A stretch of DNA of 64,000 bases from Clostridium pascui (GCF_016908015.1 NZ_JAFBDB010000001.1:1-64000), one strand, 5' to 3'. Positions 43,182 through 52,123 are shown, numbered from the stretch's first letter. The notes: generated by a model from the sequence alone, not told the origin. Made by a program: numbers and translations.

Positions 43182-43871
43182 TTGGATAAAGTACTAGTTG
43201 TTGATGATGATAAATCCATTGTTCGTATGGTTTCAGAGTTTATGAAATTATATGGATTAGATGTGGTGACTGCATATAGCGGAGAAACTGCCATAAATAA
43301 ACTGGATAATTCTATAAGCCTCATTTTACTTGATATAAATATGAATGAATTAAGTGGTATTGATCTTTGCAAGATTTTTAGGGAAAGAACTAATGTGCCA
43401 ATAGTTTTTTTAACAGCAAATTCATCTCAATATGATATGGTACTAGGCCTTGGCATAGGAGCAGATGATTATATAACAAAACCCTTTGATCCAGTGGAGT
43501 TAATTGCTAGGGTCAAGGCGCATATAAGACGTTATAATCAATACGGAAATATATCAAGTAACAATGATGGTGAAGTAATAGAGTTTGATGAAATAAAAAT
43601 TTATAAGAATTCTCGTAGGGTTTTAAAGGGGGATTCAGAAATTAGGTTAACTGTAACAGAATATAATCTTCTAATGTACTTTATTGAAAACGATGGGAAG
43701 GTCCTTACAAGAAAGCAGATATTAAATAATGTTTGGAAAAGTGATATGTATGATGAGAATACTGTTACAACTTATACAAAAAGGCTTAGAAAAAAGATTG
43801 AAGACGATGCGAAAAATCCTAGATTTATAAAATCAGTTAGATCCATTGGATATATTTTTGATGGACAATAA
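43182..43871 (+). CDS. OmpR/PhoB-type response regulator
   Basis: TTG at 43182 follows AAAGGGGCGATATT. The 229-aa product has a receiver domain (VLVVDDDKSIVRMV; phosphorylated Asp51 in LILLDINMNELSG; VFLTAN; ITKPFDPVELIARV) and a winged-helix output (EIRLTVTEYNLLMYFIENDG, VLTRKQILNNVWK, TYTKRLRKKIEDDAKNPRFI, SIGYIFDG). It is divergent from the YjiH gene (189 bp between), and probably controls that gene. The Cache kinase beyond YjiH is the likely phosphodonor. Confidence 0.9.
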   Translation: MDKVLVVDDDKSIVRMVSEFMKLYGLDVVTAYSGETAINKLDNSISLILLDINMNELSGIDLCKIFRERTNVPIVFLTANSSQYDMVLGLGIGADDYITKPFDPVELIARVKAHIRRYNQYGNISSNNDGEVIEFDEIKIYKNSRRVLKGDSEIRLTVTEYNLLMYFIENDGKVLTRKQILNNVWKSDMYDENTVTTYTKRLRKKIEDDAKNPRFIKSVRSIGYIFDGQ

Positions 43872-43872
43872 A

Positions 43873-43934
43873 GTGCCACCCACATGACAAGTGGCAAGTG
43901 ATGCTCAACTTGCCACTTGCCACGTGGGTGGCAC
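43873..43934. repeat. 28-bp palindromic repeats 10 and 11, inverted pair
   Basis: A plus-strand copy (43873-43900) and a minus-strand copy (43907-43934) face each other with six bases between, so the pair can form a 25-bp-plus stem between two convergent genes. It would act as a bidirectional terminator. Confidence 0.92.
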
Positions 43935-43938
43935 TTTA

Positions 43939-44787
43939 TTAAACACTAAATTGATTTTTATCTTCGTTTTTCTTCATTATAATAGAAACTAGGACGCTGG
44001 CGAGAAGTATTACAAAGATTATTGCCACAGAAAGTACAACTTGTATTTCAACATGGAACATTAGTATGCAAAGTTTTACACCAGTAAACACTAATATTAA
44101 TGCCACCCCATACTTTACGTATTTAAATGCATCATTTATTTTTACAAGTAAGAAGTATAGACTCCTTAATGCAAGTATAGCAAATATATTTGATGTATAT
44201 ACGATAAATGAATCTGTTGTTATAGAAAATATTGCTGGAATAGAGTCTATGGCAAATAAGATATCTGTTCCTTCAATAACTACGAGTATTGCAAGCAGAG
44301 GAGTAGCATGAAGCACATTGTTGATCTTTACAAAAAACTTTTCACCGTCAACTTTGTCAGTTATAGGGATTATGTTGGTTAGAAGTTTTATTAACTTATT
44401 GTTTTTGAAATCAAATTCCTCTTCGTCGTCCTGTTTAAACATCATTTTTAATCCACTTATAATCAATATAGCTCCAAATATGTATAATACCCAATGGAAT
44501 TTGCTAACTACTGCAACTCCTAAGAGTACAAATATAAAACGTAAGATTACCGCTCCTATAATTCCGTAATTTAGTACTCTTCTTTGATATTCTTTCTTTA
44601 TCCCAAAGCTTCCAAAAACGAGAATGAATAAGAACAGATTGTCCAGACTTAGGCTTTGTTCAATAACATAGCCTCCTAAAAATTCTATAGCCTTTTGCTT
44701 TCCAAGTGTAAAATAAATCCCTAAGTTAAAGATCATAGCTGCACAAACCCAAAACAGCACCCATTTTAAGGCTTTTTTTGTATCCAT
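43939..44787 (-). CDS. TerC family integral membrane protein, copy 1
   Basis: A 282-aa protein beginning at ATG after GGGGGAATCTAAT. Seven to eight helices. Family motifs are EFLGGYVIEQSLSLDNLFLF near residue 35, GAVILRFIFVLLGVAVVSKF, HATPLLAILVVIEGTDILFA, IDSIPAIFSITTDSFIVYTS and ALRSLYFLLVKINDAF. Acidic residues in these helices (D49, E166, D169) fit the metal-binding sites of TerC exporters. It is about 90% identical to the next gene (44958) and a tandem duplicate of it. A promoter with the same TTTACA/TATACT elements precedes each. Confidence 0.9.
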   Translation of the reverse strand: MDTKKALKWVLFWVCAAMIFNLGIYFTLGKQKAIEFLGGYVIEQSLSLDNLFLFILVFGSFGIKKEYQRRVLNYGIIGAVILRFIFVLLGVAVVSKFHWVLYIFGAILIISGLKMMFKQDDEEEFDFKNNKLIKLLTNIIPITDKVDGEKFFVKINNVLHATPLLAILVVIEGTDILFAIDSIPAIFSITTDSFIVYTSNIFAILALRSLYFLLVKINDAFKYVKYGVALILVFTGVKLCILMFHVEIQVVLSVAIIFVILLASVLVSIIMKKNEDKNQFSV

Positions 44788-44851
44788 ATTAGATTCCCCC
44801 TGTATTATTTGGTATTAAAAGGTAGCCTAAATATAAAATTAAATCGACTTT

Positions 44852-44880
44852 AGTATAGCACTAATGATTTAGGTTGTAAA
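44852..44880 (-). promoter_or_regulatory. promoter of TerC copy 1
   Basis: On the minus strand TTTACA (44880-44875), a 17-bp spacer, TATACT (44857-44852). The neighbouring copy has the same elements, including TGCTATACTAAA(A/G)TC. Confidence 0.75.
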
Positions 44881-44891
44881 CATTCCCAAAA

Positions 44892-44953
44892 GTGCCATCC
44901 ACATGGCAAGTGGCAAGTTTTAATCAACTCGCCACTTGCCACGTGGGTGGCAC
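44892..44953. repeat. 28-bp palindromic repeats 12 and 13, inverted pair
   Basis: A plus-strand copy (44892-44919, ATCC variant) and a minus-strand copy (44926-44953) in the same head-to-head arrangement as 43873-43934. The two pairs bracket TerC copy 1, marking the ends of the tandem duplication unit. Confidence 0.92.
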
Positions 44954-44957
44954 TTTA

Positions 44958-45806
44958 TTAAACACTAAATTGATTTTTATCTTCGTTTTTCTTCATCATA
45001 ATAGAAAATATCACACTAGCCAGTAATATTGCAAAGATTATTGCTACAGAAAGTACAACCTGTATTTCAACATGGAACATTAATATGCAAAGCTTTATGC
45101 CTGTAAATACCAATATTAAAGCAACTCCATACTTTACGTATTTAAATGCATCATTTATTTTTACAAGTAAGAAGTAAAGGCTTCTTAACCCCATTATAGC
45201 GAACATATTTGATGTATATACGATAAATGAATCTGTTGTTATAGAAAATATTGCTGGAATAGAATCTATAGCAAATAAGATATCTGTTCCTTCAATAACT
45301 ACGAGTATTGCAAGTAGTGGAGTAGCATGAAGCACATTGTTTATTTTTACGAAGAACTTCTCACCATCAATTTCATCAGTTATAGGTAGTATTTTATTTA
45401 AGAGCTTTATTAGCTTATTGTTTTTGAAATTATGCTCTTCTTCATCTTCCTGTTTAAGCATCATTTTTAAGCCGCTTATAATTAATATAGCTCCAAATAT
45501 ATATAGTACCCAGTGGAATTTGCTAACTACTGCAACTCCTAAGAGTACAAATATTAAACGTAATACAATTGCACCCATTATTCCGTAATTTAGCACTCTT
45601 CTTTGATATTCTTTCTTTATTCCAAATGTGGAAAATACAAGAATAAATAAAAATAAATTATCAAGGCTTAAGCTTTGCTCAATAACATAGCCACCTAAAA
45701 ATTCTATAGCTTTCTGCTGACCAAGTGTAAAATAAATTCCTAAGTTAAAAAGCAATGCGGCACAAATCCAAAATAGTACCCATTTTAATGCCTGCTTTGT
45801 CTCCAA
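44958..45806 (-). CDS. TerC family integral membrane protein, copy 2
   Basis: A 282-aa protein starting at TTG after GGAGGGACTTTAAT. It has the same motifs and helix pattern as copy 1 (43939), including LFAIDSIPAIFSITTDSF and the ending KKNEDKNQFSV. The two differ mainly in residues 95-150. Its own promoter lies at 45905-45933. TerC proteins move Mn2+ or related ions; no yybP-ykoY riboswitch is visible. Start codons differ between the three TerC genes (ATG, TTG, ATA), which would set different expression levels. Confidence 0.9.
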   Translation of the reverse strand: METKQALKWVLFWICAALLFNLGIYFTLGQQKAIEFLGGYVIEQSLSLDNLFLFILVFSTFGIKKEYQRRVLNYGIMGAIVLRLIFVLLGVAVVSKFHWVLYIFGAILIISGLKMMLKQEDEEEHNFKNNKLIKLLNKILPITDEIDGEKFFVKINNVLHATPLLAILVVIEGTDILFAIDSIPAIFSITTDSFIVYTSNMFAIMGLRSLYFLLVKINDAFKYVKYGVALILVFTGIKLCILMFHVEIQVVLSVAIIFAILLASVIFSIMMKKNEDKNQFSV

Positions 45807-45904
45807 ATTAAAGTCCCTCCAATATTTTTTAGTGCTGAAAAATAATTAAATATAACTATGACTTGTCCTATTAAAAAGTTCATGTCATCTGACAGTCAGA
45901 TTTT

Positions 45905-45933
45905 AGTATAGCATCAACAATTTGAATTGTAAA
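45905..45933 (-). promoter_or_regulatory. promoter of TerC copy 2
   Basis: On the minus strand TTTACA (45933-45928), a 17-bp spacer, TATACT (45910-45905). Confidence 0.75.
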
Positions 45934-46032
45934 CATTATAATAATAATTTGTAAATATTCTGCAAATAAATAATAAGGCCTGCGGCTTCTTCCAATGAAG
46001 CTTTAGTAGGCCTTTAAAATATAAAAAATGAA

Positions 46033-46608
46033 TTATTTAAATTGTTCAGCAGTAGTGTAAAATTTCTTAGCTTCTTCAAAATTACCTTTAAGTTCATGTA
46101 CTTTCCCAATTAAGTCATAGCATTCTGAGCAAGAGGGATTGATGGAGAGAATAGATTTTAGGCAGCTAAAAGCTTCATCGATTTTTCCCTTTTGTATAAG
46201 GTCTTTACTTATAATAAGTTTATTTCCTACATCGTTTTTTTCACAAACAGTATATTGATTAATTTCCTCAAGAACTGTCTTAACTTTATCTGATGTGAAG
46301 GGCTTTTGCAGATATGCAACAGCACCTAGCTTTGTGCATTCTACAGCATTTTTTACTGTTGCAAAAGCTGTCATTATAACCACAGGAAGGTCAAATCCCA
46401 TCAGCCTTATTCGCCTCAGTACTTCTGTACCACTTATTTCAGGCATTTTGATATCCAAAAATGCTAAATCAAAAGGCTCCTTAAGAAACAAATTAAGAGC
46501 TTCCTCACCACTGCTGGCTGTAGATACTTTGTAACCATTAATTTGAAGGCAAGTTGTTAGTAAATTTCTAATATTTTTAGTATCATCAATGACAATGACC
46601 TTTTTCAC
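46033..46608 (-). CDS. response regulator with TPR-like C-terminus (no DNA-binding domain)
   Basis: The frame runs into the kinase gene upstream, but GTG at 46608 after AAGGATGTGATATTA is the likely start (191 aa). The receiver domain is complete (VIVIDDTKNIRNLL; Asp52 in LAFLDIKMPEISG; VVIMTAFATVKNAVE; YLQKPFTSDKV). The remainder, LIQKGKIDEAFSCLKSILSI and ELKGNFEEAKKFYTTAEQFK, is a pair of TPR-like units, so output is by protein contact. It starts 19 bp after the kinase stop and forms an operon with it. Confidence 0.85.
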   Translation of the reverse strand: MKKVIVIDDTKNIRNLLTTCLQINGYKVSTASSGEEALNLFLKEPFDLAFLDIKMPEISGTEVLRRIRLMGFDLPVVIMTAFATVKNAVECTKLGAVAYLQKPFTSDKVKTVLEEINQYTVCEKNDVGNKLIISKDLIQKGKIDEAFSCLKSILSINPSCSECYDLIGKVHELKGNFEEAKKFYTTAEQFK

Positions 46609-46627
46609 TAATATCACATCCTTAAGT

Positions 46628-48472
46628 TTATATTTTCTCAACTGCCAAAGGCAGAGTAAAAGTAAATACACTTCCATAGCCCAATTTACTTTCACACCAG
46701 ATTTCCCCGCCATGGGCTTTAACGATTTCTTTAGCTATAGCAAGGCCAAGACCTGTGCCCTTAACATCAGAGTTTTCACCCCGTACCTGTACGAAGCGAT
46801 TAAAGATTTCTTCGTGATATTCTTTAGGTATACCTGAACCTGTATCACTCACAGACACATACATACTATTTTGGTTAGTGAAAGTATTTATTATTATTTC
46901 ACCTCCAGCTTGTGTATATTTTAAGGCGTTAGATATAAGATTATTTAATACCCAGCTTGTTTTTTCTGGATCGGCGTTAATATAAGGAAGATTTTCCTTG
47001 GCTTCATAATGTAAATTTATTTTAGCGCTGAAAGCTTGCTCACAAAAATCCGATATTGCATTATTTACAAGGTTAGTTATAGAACAAGGCATTATATTAA
47101 AAATTGAATCACTGCATTCCAACTTTGAAAGCTGGAGCAGGTTATTTACTAGAGTATTTAACTTTTCACCATCCTCTTGGATTGTGTTAATTATTTGATG
47201 CTGACTTTCATTTAGGCTGCCAATGCTCGCATCAAGAATAAGACTGGCGCCAATCATAATTGAGGTAAGAGGAGTTTTGAATTCATGTGAGATAGTAGAT
47301 ATAAAGTCGCTTTTTATTTGCTCTAGCTGCTTTAAATTTGTTACATTTTGAAGCAAAATTATTATGCCGTTTATCTTTGCTTCAGTATCTCTAACTATGG
47401 TGACAATAATATTAAAGTAATAATCTTCTTCATTAATATTAAAATAAATGATTTTTAGAGAAGGATTCATAATGTCTAGCTTTGAAGAATTATAAATAAA
47501 ATCAAATAATTCTCCACTTCTGATAACTTCAAGGAAATATTTATTAATTGAACTTGTCTCTTCAATGTTAAAGAATTTTTCACATGCCATATTAATACGT
47601 ATTATTTTATAATTACTATCTAAAACAATCAGTGGATCAGAAATACTCTTTATGATAGCATCAGATTTAGTCTTCTCTATAAGAAGCTTTCCAATATTAC
47701 TCTCCTCCAATTTGTGAATACGATCAGTCATATTATTAAATTCTATTGTAAGTTCGCCTATTTCATCTTCAGATATGATTGGAGCTTGCTGTGATAAATT
47801 ACCTTCTTTTATTGCTTTCATTGTTTCTCTTAAGGAGTAAATAGGTTTTAAAGTTCTTTTTATGGAATATCTGGACAATATAAAGCCGCCAAGAACAGAT
47901 ACTACAGACAAGAATATAATGGTATCTAGAGATTTATGAGCATCTTTAGTTACAACTTCTTTATTCTTAAACATTGCTTTTTCATTGATGAAAGACAGCT
48001 CCTTTAAGTCCTTTTTTAGTGAATTAAAAACAGGAAGCAAGTTATTAGTATAGTATTTGGAGGCTGCTTCAATTCCCTGGAAATTTTTAACCTCTTGAAT
48101 TTGAGAAAAAAGTCTCAGATAGGTTGAATAGTTGTTGTTAATTTTTGCTACTAATTCTTTTTCACTATCCTCAGTAATATTACTAGATTCTAGATTATAC
48201 CACTGATAAAATATATTTATATTATTATGAATATTATCGATGCTGGATGTAGGGTTTACATATATATAGTTATAAATTTCACTATTTTGGTCATTAAGTA
48301 TCTCAAGCATATTTGCAGTTGCGCTTATGCTTCTATAATTATTAACCATCAGCCCATTAATGGACTTATTTAGAGTATATATATTTAGGAAAGAAATGCC
48401 GCCTACTATTGCTGTAGTTGATACAAGTATAAGGTAAACCATTGACATCTTGAATTTTAATGTTTTAAACAT
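46628..48472 (-). CDS. sensor histidine kinase (4HB sensor, HAMP, PAS, HisKA, ATPase)
   Basis: A 614-aa protein from ATG. Membrane helix 1 at about residues 10-30; an extracellular four-helix-type region rich in Asn and Ser (about 35-185); helix 2 at about 187-207; HAMP (RTLKPIYSLRETMKAIKEGN); PAS (IIKSISDPLIVLDSNYKIIR); HisKA with STISHEFKTPLTSIM (His396); ATPase with VLNNLISNALKYTQAGG and GTGLGLAIAKEIVKAHGG. The domain order resembles KinB/PhoR-like kinases. Its operon partner lacks a DNA-binding domain. It is divergent from ktrB across 312 bp with no recognised riboswitch. Confidence 0.88.
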   Translation of the reverse strand: MFKTLKFKMSMVYLILVSTTAIVGGISFLNIYTLNKSINGLMVNNYRSISATANMLEILNDQNSEIYNYIYVNPTSSIDNIHNNINIFYQWYNLESSNITEDSEKELVAKINNNYSTYLRLFSQIQEVKNFQGIEAASKYYTNNLLPVFNSLKKDLKELSFINEKAMFKNKEVVTKDAHKSLDTIIFLSVVSVLGGFILSRYSIKRTLKPIYSLRETMKAIKEGNLSQQAPIISEDEIGELTIEFNNMTDRIHKLEESNIGKLLIEKTKSDAIIKSISDPLIVLDSNYKIIRINMACEKFFNIEETSSINKYFLEVIRSGELFDFIYNSSKLDIMNPSLKIIYFNINEEDYYFNIIVTIVRDTEAKINGIIILLQNVTNLKQLEQIKSDFISTISHEFKTPLTSIMIGASLILDASIGSLNESQHQIINTIQEDGEKLNTLVNNLLQLSKLECSDSIFNIMPCSITNLVNNAISDFCEQAFSAKINLHYEAKENLPYINADPEKTSWVLNNLISNALKYTQAGGEIIINTFTNQNSMYVSVSDTGSGIPKEYHEEIFNRFVQVRGENSDVKGTGLGLAIAKEIVKAHGGEIWCESKLGYGSVFTFTLPLAVEKI

Positions 48473-48784
48473 AATTAAACCACCTAATTATAGTTAATTT
48501 TATTTTTAGTATAAGTTCTAAATATTTCAAAGTCAAATTTTCAAGTCGTTGCCTATAGCTTTTTTGAGAAAAGCTAAGTATATAGGAGATGACTCAAACT
48601 AATCGTCTATATGACCAAGTAATATATAGGATAAGAAAAAATGTGTTGTTTGAGTGAAGAACATGTCCATGTTAAGATTTCATATGTTGAAGTATGAGAA
48701 AATAGGTCTAAATTTATTTTTTAATGACGTTAAGTAAAATAAGAAATTAAGAAAATAAAGGTTTTCCTTATAAGGAGAGATAAA

Positions 48785-50131
48785 ATGCAAATTAGAATAG
48801 CTAAAAATATTAAATTGATACCAGTTCGAATATTAGCAATAGGATTTGCCATTGTCATATTTATAGGGGCGGTGCTTTTATCTTTGCCTATTTCATCTGC
48901 AGATGGGAAGGGAACAGCATTTATAGATAGTCTTTTTACATCAACTTCTGCGGTTTGTGTTACAGGACTTGTAACTTTAGATACAGGAACACATTGGAGT
49001 TATTTTGGAAAGACGGTAATACTTTTATTAATTGAGATTGGCGGACTGGGGTTTATGTCTTTTGCTGCATTGATAGCATTGATACTTGGAAGGAAAATAA
49101 CGCTGAGCGAAAGACTAATCATGCAGGAAGCAATAAATAGTTCTAATCTGCAAGGTATTGTAAAAATGGTAAAGTATATACTAGGTTTTACATTTTCAGT
49201 TCAATTTATGGGAGCATTACTTTTATCTACTCAATTTATTCCCATATATGGCTTGGGAAAGGGGATTTACTATAGTATTTTTCATTCTATATCTGCCTTT
49301 TGTAATGCAGGATTTGATTTAATGGGGAATTTTACAAGTCTAACGTCTTTTTCAGAGAACTCAGTAGTGATACTTACAATAGCAGTACTTATAATTGTAG
49401 GGGGATTGGGATTTTCAGTATGGACGGAAATATACAATTATAAAAATATTAAAAAATTATCACTGCACACAAAAATTGTAATAATTACTACTGCAGCATT
49501 ACTATCTGCTGGTTGGATATTGATGATGTTACTTGAATTCAATAATCCAGATACTTTGGGAACTATGAGTTTAAAAGGTAAATTAGTAAATTCACTATTT
49601 GCTTCTGTGACCCCTAGGACTGCAGGATTTAATTCAATATCTACTTCTGATATGACCATGTCAGGTCGGTTTTTAACAACAATACTAATGTTTATTGGAG
49701 GATCATCAGGATCTACTGCCGGGGGAATAAAAACAACTACTTTTAGTATTATAGTGTTAAGTATAATAGCTGCAATTAAAGGTAAGGATGATACAGAGAT
49801 CTTTCAAAAGAGAATTGCAGGTGATATTGTTCGTAAGTCTTTTGTAATCACTACGCTTGCATCAACTCTTATTGTTGTAGTAACTATGTTATTATCGATT
49901 TCTGAGGTAGGACAATCTTTTGAATATATTTTTTATGAAGTAACTTCTGCGTTTGGGACTGTTGGTCTGTCACTAGGGCTTACAACAAGGCTAAGTTCCA
50001 TAGGAAAGGCGATTTTAATTTTCACCATGTATAGCGGAAGACTAGGGCCCCTTACTGTAGCTTTAGCATTTACAAAGATCAAAAGAAACAATCAAATTAG
50101 ATATCCAGAAGATAAGATTTTAGTTGGATGA
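48785..50131 (+). CDS. ktrB: Ktr-type potassium uptake membrane subunit (TrkH family)
   Basis: A 448-aa protein with AAGGAGAGATAAA before ATG. Four pore repeats: TSTSAVCVTGLVTLDTG (near residue 50), HSISAFCNAGFDLMGNF (near 165), SVTPRTAGFNSIST (near 275) and TSAFGTVGLSLGLTT (near 390), each with the selectivity-filter glycine. The GSSGSTAGGIKTTTF stretch after the third repeat is the intramembrane loop typical of KtrB. It imports K+ (with Na+). The ktrA gene follows 13 bp later. Confidence 0.92.
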   Translation: MQIRIAKNIKLIPVRILAIGFAIVIFIGAVLLSLPISSADGKGTAFIDSLFTSTSAVCVTGLVTLDTGTHWSYFGKTVILLLIEIGGLGFMSFAALIALILGRKITLSERLIMQEAINSSNLQGIVKMVKYILGFTFSVQFMGALLLSTQFIPIYGLGKGIYYSIFHSISAFCNAGFDLMGNFTSLTSFSENSVVILTIAVLIIVGGLGFSVWTEIYNYKNIKKLSLHTKIVIITTAALLSAGWILMMLLEFNNPDTLGTMSLKGKLVNSLFASVTPRTAGFNSISTSDMTMSGRFLTTILMFIGGSSGSTAGGIKTTTFSIIVLSIIAAIKGKDDTEIFQKRIAGDIVRKSFVITTLASTLIVVVTMLLSISEVGQSFEYIFYEVTSAFGTVGLSLGLTTRLSSIGKAILIFTMYSGRLGPLTVALAFTKIKRNNQIRYPEDKILVG

Positions 50132-50144
50132 GGAGATTAGAATA

Positions 50145-50816
50145 ATGAAAAAGAAGCAATATGTGGTAATAGGATTGGGAAGGTTTGGAGCATCTGTGGC
50201 TAAAACATTATATGCTCTTGGTAAAGATGTTTTAGTAATTGATTTAGATGAAACTACTATTCAAGAAATTTCTCATGATGTTACTCATGCAATTCAAATG
50301 GATGCTACTGACGAAAAGGCTTTAAGAAGTATAGGAATAAGGAACTTTGATGTGGCAATCGTAGCCATTGGGTCAGGAATGCAGTCAAGTATCATGGTTA
50401 CTATACTTCTTAAGGAGTTAGGAATAAAATATATAGTTGTAAAGGCTCATAACAGTTTTCATGCCAAGGTATTAAATAAGATAGGGGCAGATAGAGTCAT
50501 TCTCCCAGAAAGAGATATGGGAACAAGAGTAGCTTACAACCTTATTTCTACTAGTATACTAGATCATATTGAATTATCTCCAGAATACAGTATTATTGAA
50601 ATTATGAGCCCTGAGAAGTGGCAGGGTAAGACTTTAGGAGAACTTAATATAAGATCAAATTATGGTATTAATATTATGGCTATAAAACGAAATAATATTG
50701 TTACAATGTCTCCTAGCGCTGATGAGGAAATTGAGCCAAATGACACTCTTGTAATTATAGGGGGCTATAACGAATTGAGCGCGATACATAGGGGCCAGAC
50801 TTTTGGGGAAAAATAG
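50145..50816 (+). CDS. ktrA: Ktr-type potassium uptake regulatory subunit (RCK)
   Basis: The ATG at 50145 follows GAGGAG, which overlaps the end of ktrB; the in-frame start at 50124 is inside ktrB. The 223-aa product has an RCK_N Rossmann domain (YVVIGLGRFGASVAKTL with GxGxxG; KDVLVIDLDE; QMDATDEKALRSIGI) and RCK_C (IEIMSPEKWQGKTLGELNIR, NDTLVIIGGYNELSAI). KtrA binds ATP/ADP and, in many Firmicutes, c-di-AMP. It gates the KtrB pore. Confidence 0.92.
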   Translation: MKKKQYVVIGLGRFGASVAKTLYALGKDVLVIDLDETTIQEISHDVTHAIQMDATDEKALRSIGIRNFDVAIVAIGSGMQSSIMVTILLKELGIKYIVVKAHNSFHAKVLNKIGADRVILPERDMGTRVAYNLISTSILDHIELSPEYSIIEIMSPEKWQGKTLGELNIRSNYGINIMAIKRNNIVTMSPSADEEIEPNDTLVIIGGYNELSAIHRGQTFGEK

Positions 50817-50880
50817 GAATGCTATTTGATAATGGACAAATATTGGTATAAAATCAGTGTATACAAAGTTATATATAAGC

Positions 50881-50933
50881 AGGGGCTTCTTAGAATGCAT
50901 TTATGAATTTTAAGACAGCCCCTTTTAATTTTT
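50881..50933 (+). terminator. terminator of ktrBA
   Basis: AGGGGC(TT)CTTA pairs with TAAGA(CA)GCCCCT, followed by TTTAATTTTT. Convergent with azoR. Confidence 0.75.
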
Positions 50934-50949
50934 AGCTATTATTAGATGA

Positions 50950-51555
50950 TTAAAAGTTTCTTGCTGTTGTTTTGGCTACCATTATGGCTTCTTCAACAAT
51001 TTTATCAGTGTTATTCTCAATAACATCTAGGCCGTCAGCTGATATGGTTGCAAAATCAGTTATACCTAAGAAAGCAAATATAGCTTTTAAGTATCTATCA
51101 CCCATCTCAAAGGAGGCAGAAGGCTCAGTGTCGTAATTGCCGCCTCTTGAAGTAATATTAATTGCTTTTTTTCCTGTACATAGGCCTACAGGACCTGACT
51201 CAGTATACTTAAATGTAATTCCATTAGCAGAAATATAATCAATATAAGCTTTAAGTATAGCTGGAACACCTAGGTTCCATAATGGTTCTGCAATTACATA
51301 CTTATCTGCTTCTAAAAATTGATATGCATATTTTAATATGGGATGATTCTTATCCTCTCCCTCTTCCCGTTTATTCACAGTGTCAAGATTTCCTTTTGTA
51401 AGAAAATCTATTCCTTCGTTATACAAATCCAATGTAGTGATTTCATCTTCTGGGTGAGCTTCTCTATATGCTTCAATGAAGCTTTCGGAAATTTTAAAGG
51501 TTCTAGAAAGTTCTTCTGACTTAGCGTTTGCTTTGATATACAATACTTTGTTCAT
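50950..51555 (-). CDS. azoR: FMN-dependent NADH-azoreductase
   Basis: A 201-aa protein with GGAGGTAAACC before ATG. It starts MNKVLYIKANAKSEELSRTF and has RTFKISESFIEAYREAHPED, YVIAEPLWNLGVPAILKAY, IDYISANGITFKYTESGPVG and NITSRGGNY, the AzoR flavodoxin-fold pattern. It reduces azo and quinone compounds with NADH, acting as a homodimer with FMN. Stand-alone gene on the minus strand. Confidence 0.9.
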   Translation of the reverse strand: MNKVLYIKANAKSEELSRTFKISESFIEAYREAHPEDEITTLDLYNEGIDFLTKGNLDTVNKREEGEDKNHPILKYAYQFLEADKYVIAEPLWNLGVPAILKAYIDYISANGITFKYTESGPVGLCTGKKAINITSRGGNYDTEPSASFEMGDRYLKAIFAFLGITDFATISADGLDVIENNTDKIVEEAIMVAKTTARNF

Positions 51556-51724
51556 GGTTTACCTCCAATTTATTTAATTATATATTAATAAGCCTTTTTA
51601 TTAGTATTGGTGAATATATAGTTTTGATACTCAAAAGTTTAAAACATGAAATTTATTTTGATAATGGGAAGTATTTGGGGTAAAATGGGTATATGGAAAA
51701 TTTTACGTAAAAGGATTGTGAAAC

Positions 51725-52123
51725 ATGGATTTTATAGTAGATACATTATTTCAAATATTTTTTGCGTTTTTTTGGGTAATTGCATTGTTAATATTTTTAG
51801 TTAAGGAGAGGAATAAGAAGAGATATTTATTTTTAATAATTTTTATTCCTTTATTTATGATTTGGACGACTTATTCCTACAACTATGTACTAAAGCCCCG
51901 TTTCAAAGATATTAGTTATTATATGAGTAAAGATTATAAAACTACTAGTGGAAAGTGCAGCAATGTGAATGCTAAATCAAAGGGTACAACTCCATCCTTT
52001 CTATTAGAGGGAGAGACTTATTATTATAATCCTTGGTTCAATAAAATTCATAAGGATAGGAATTATAAGTTAAGATACCTTCCAAATAGTAAATATGTTA
52101 TTGAATTAGAAGAAGTGAAATAA
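51725..52123 (+). CDS. hypothetical membrane-anchored protein, 132 aa
   Basis: AAAGGATTGTGAAAC precedes ATG. Two N-terminal membrane helices (residues 4-24 and 33-50) precede a small soluble domain: YYMSKDYKTTSGKCSNVNAK, TPSFLLEGETYYYNPWFNKI, YKLRYLPNSKYVIELEEVK. The order resembles small beta-barrel (OB-like) proteins anchored to the membrane. I recognise no family. Confidence 0.6.
   Translation: MDFIVDTLFQIFFAFFWVIALLIFLVKERNKKRYLFLIIFIPLFMIWTTYSYNYVLKPRFKDISYYMSKDYKTTSGKCSNVNAKSKGTTPSFLLEGETYYYNPWFNKIHKDRNYKLRYLPNSKYVIELEEVK

Noticed and set aside
13586-44953. Repeats of 28 bp as a CRISPR array
   Set aside because: Copies are kilobases apart in gene 3' ends, without regular spacers or cas genes.
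45807-46032. yybP-ykoY (Mn) riboswitch before the TerC genes
   Set aside because: The leader from the TATACT promoter to the gene is about 100 bp and lacks the conserved elements.
48473-48784. ydaO (c-di-AMP) riboswitch before ktrB
   Set aside because: I could not find the conserved motifs of this riboswitch in the gap; only AT-rich sequence.
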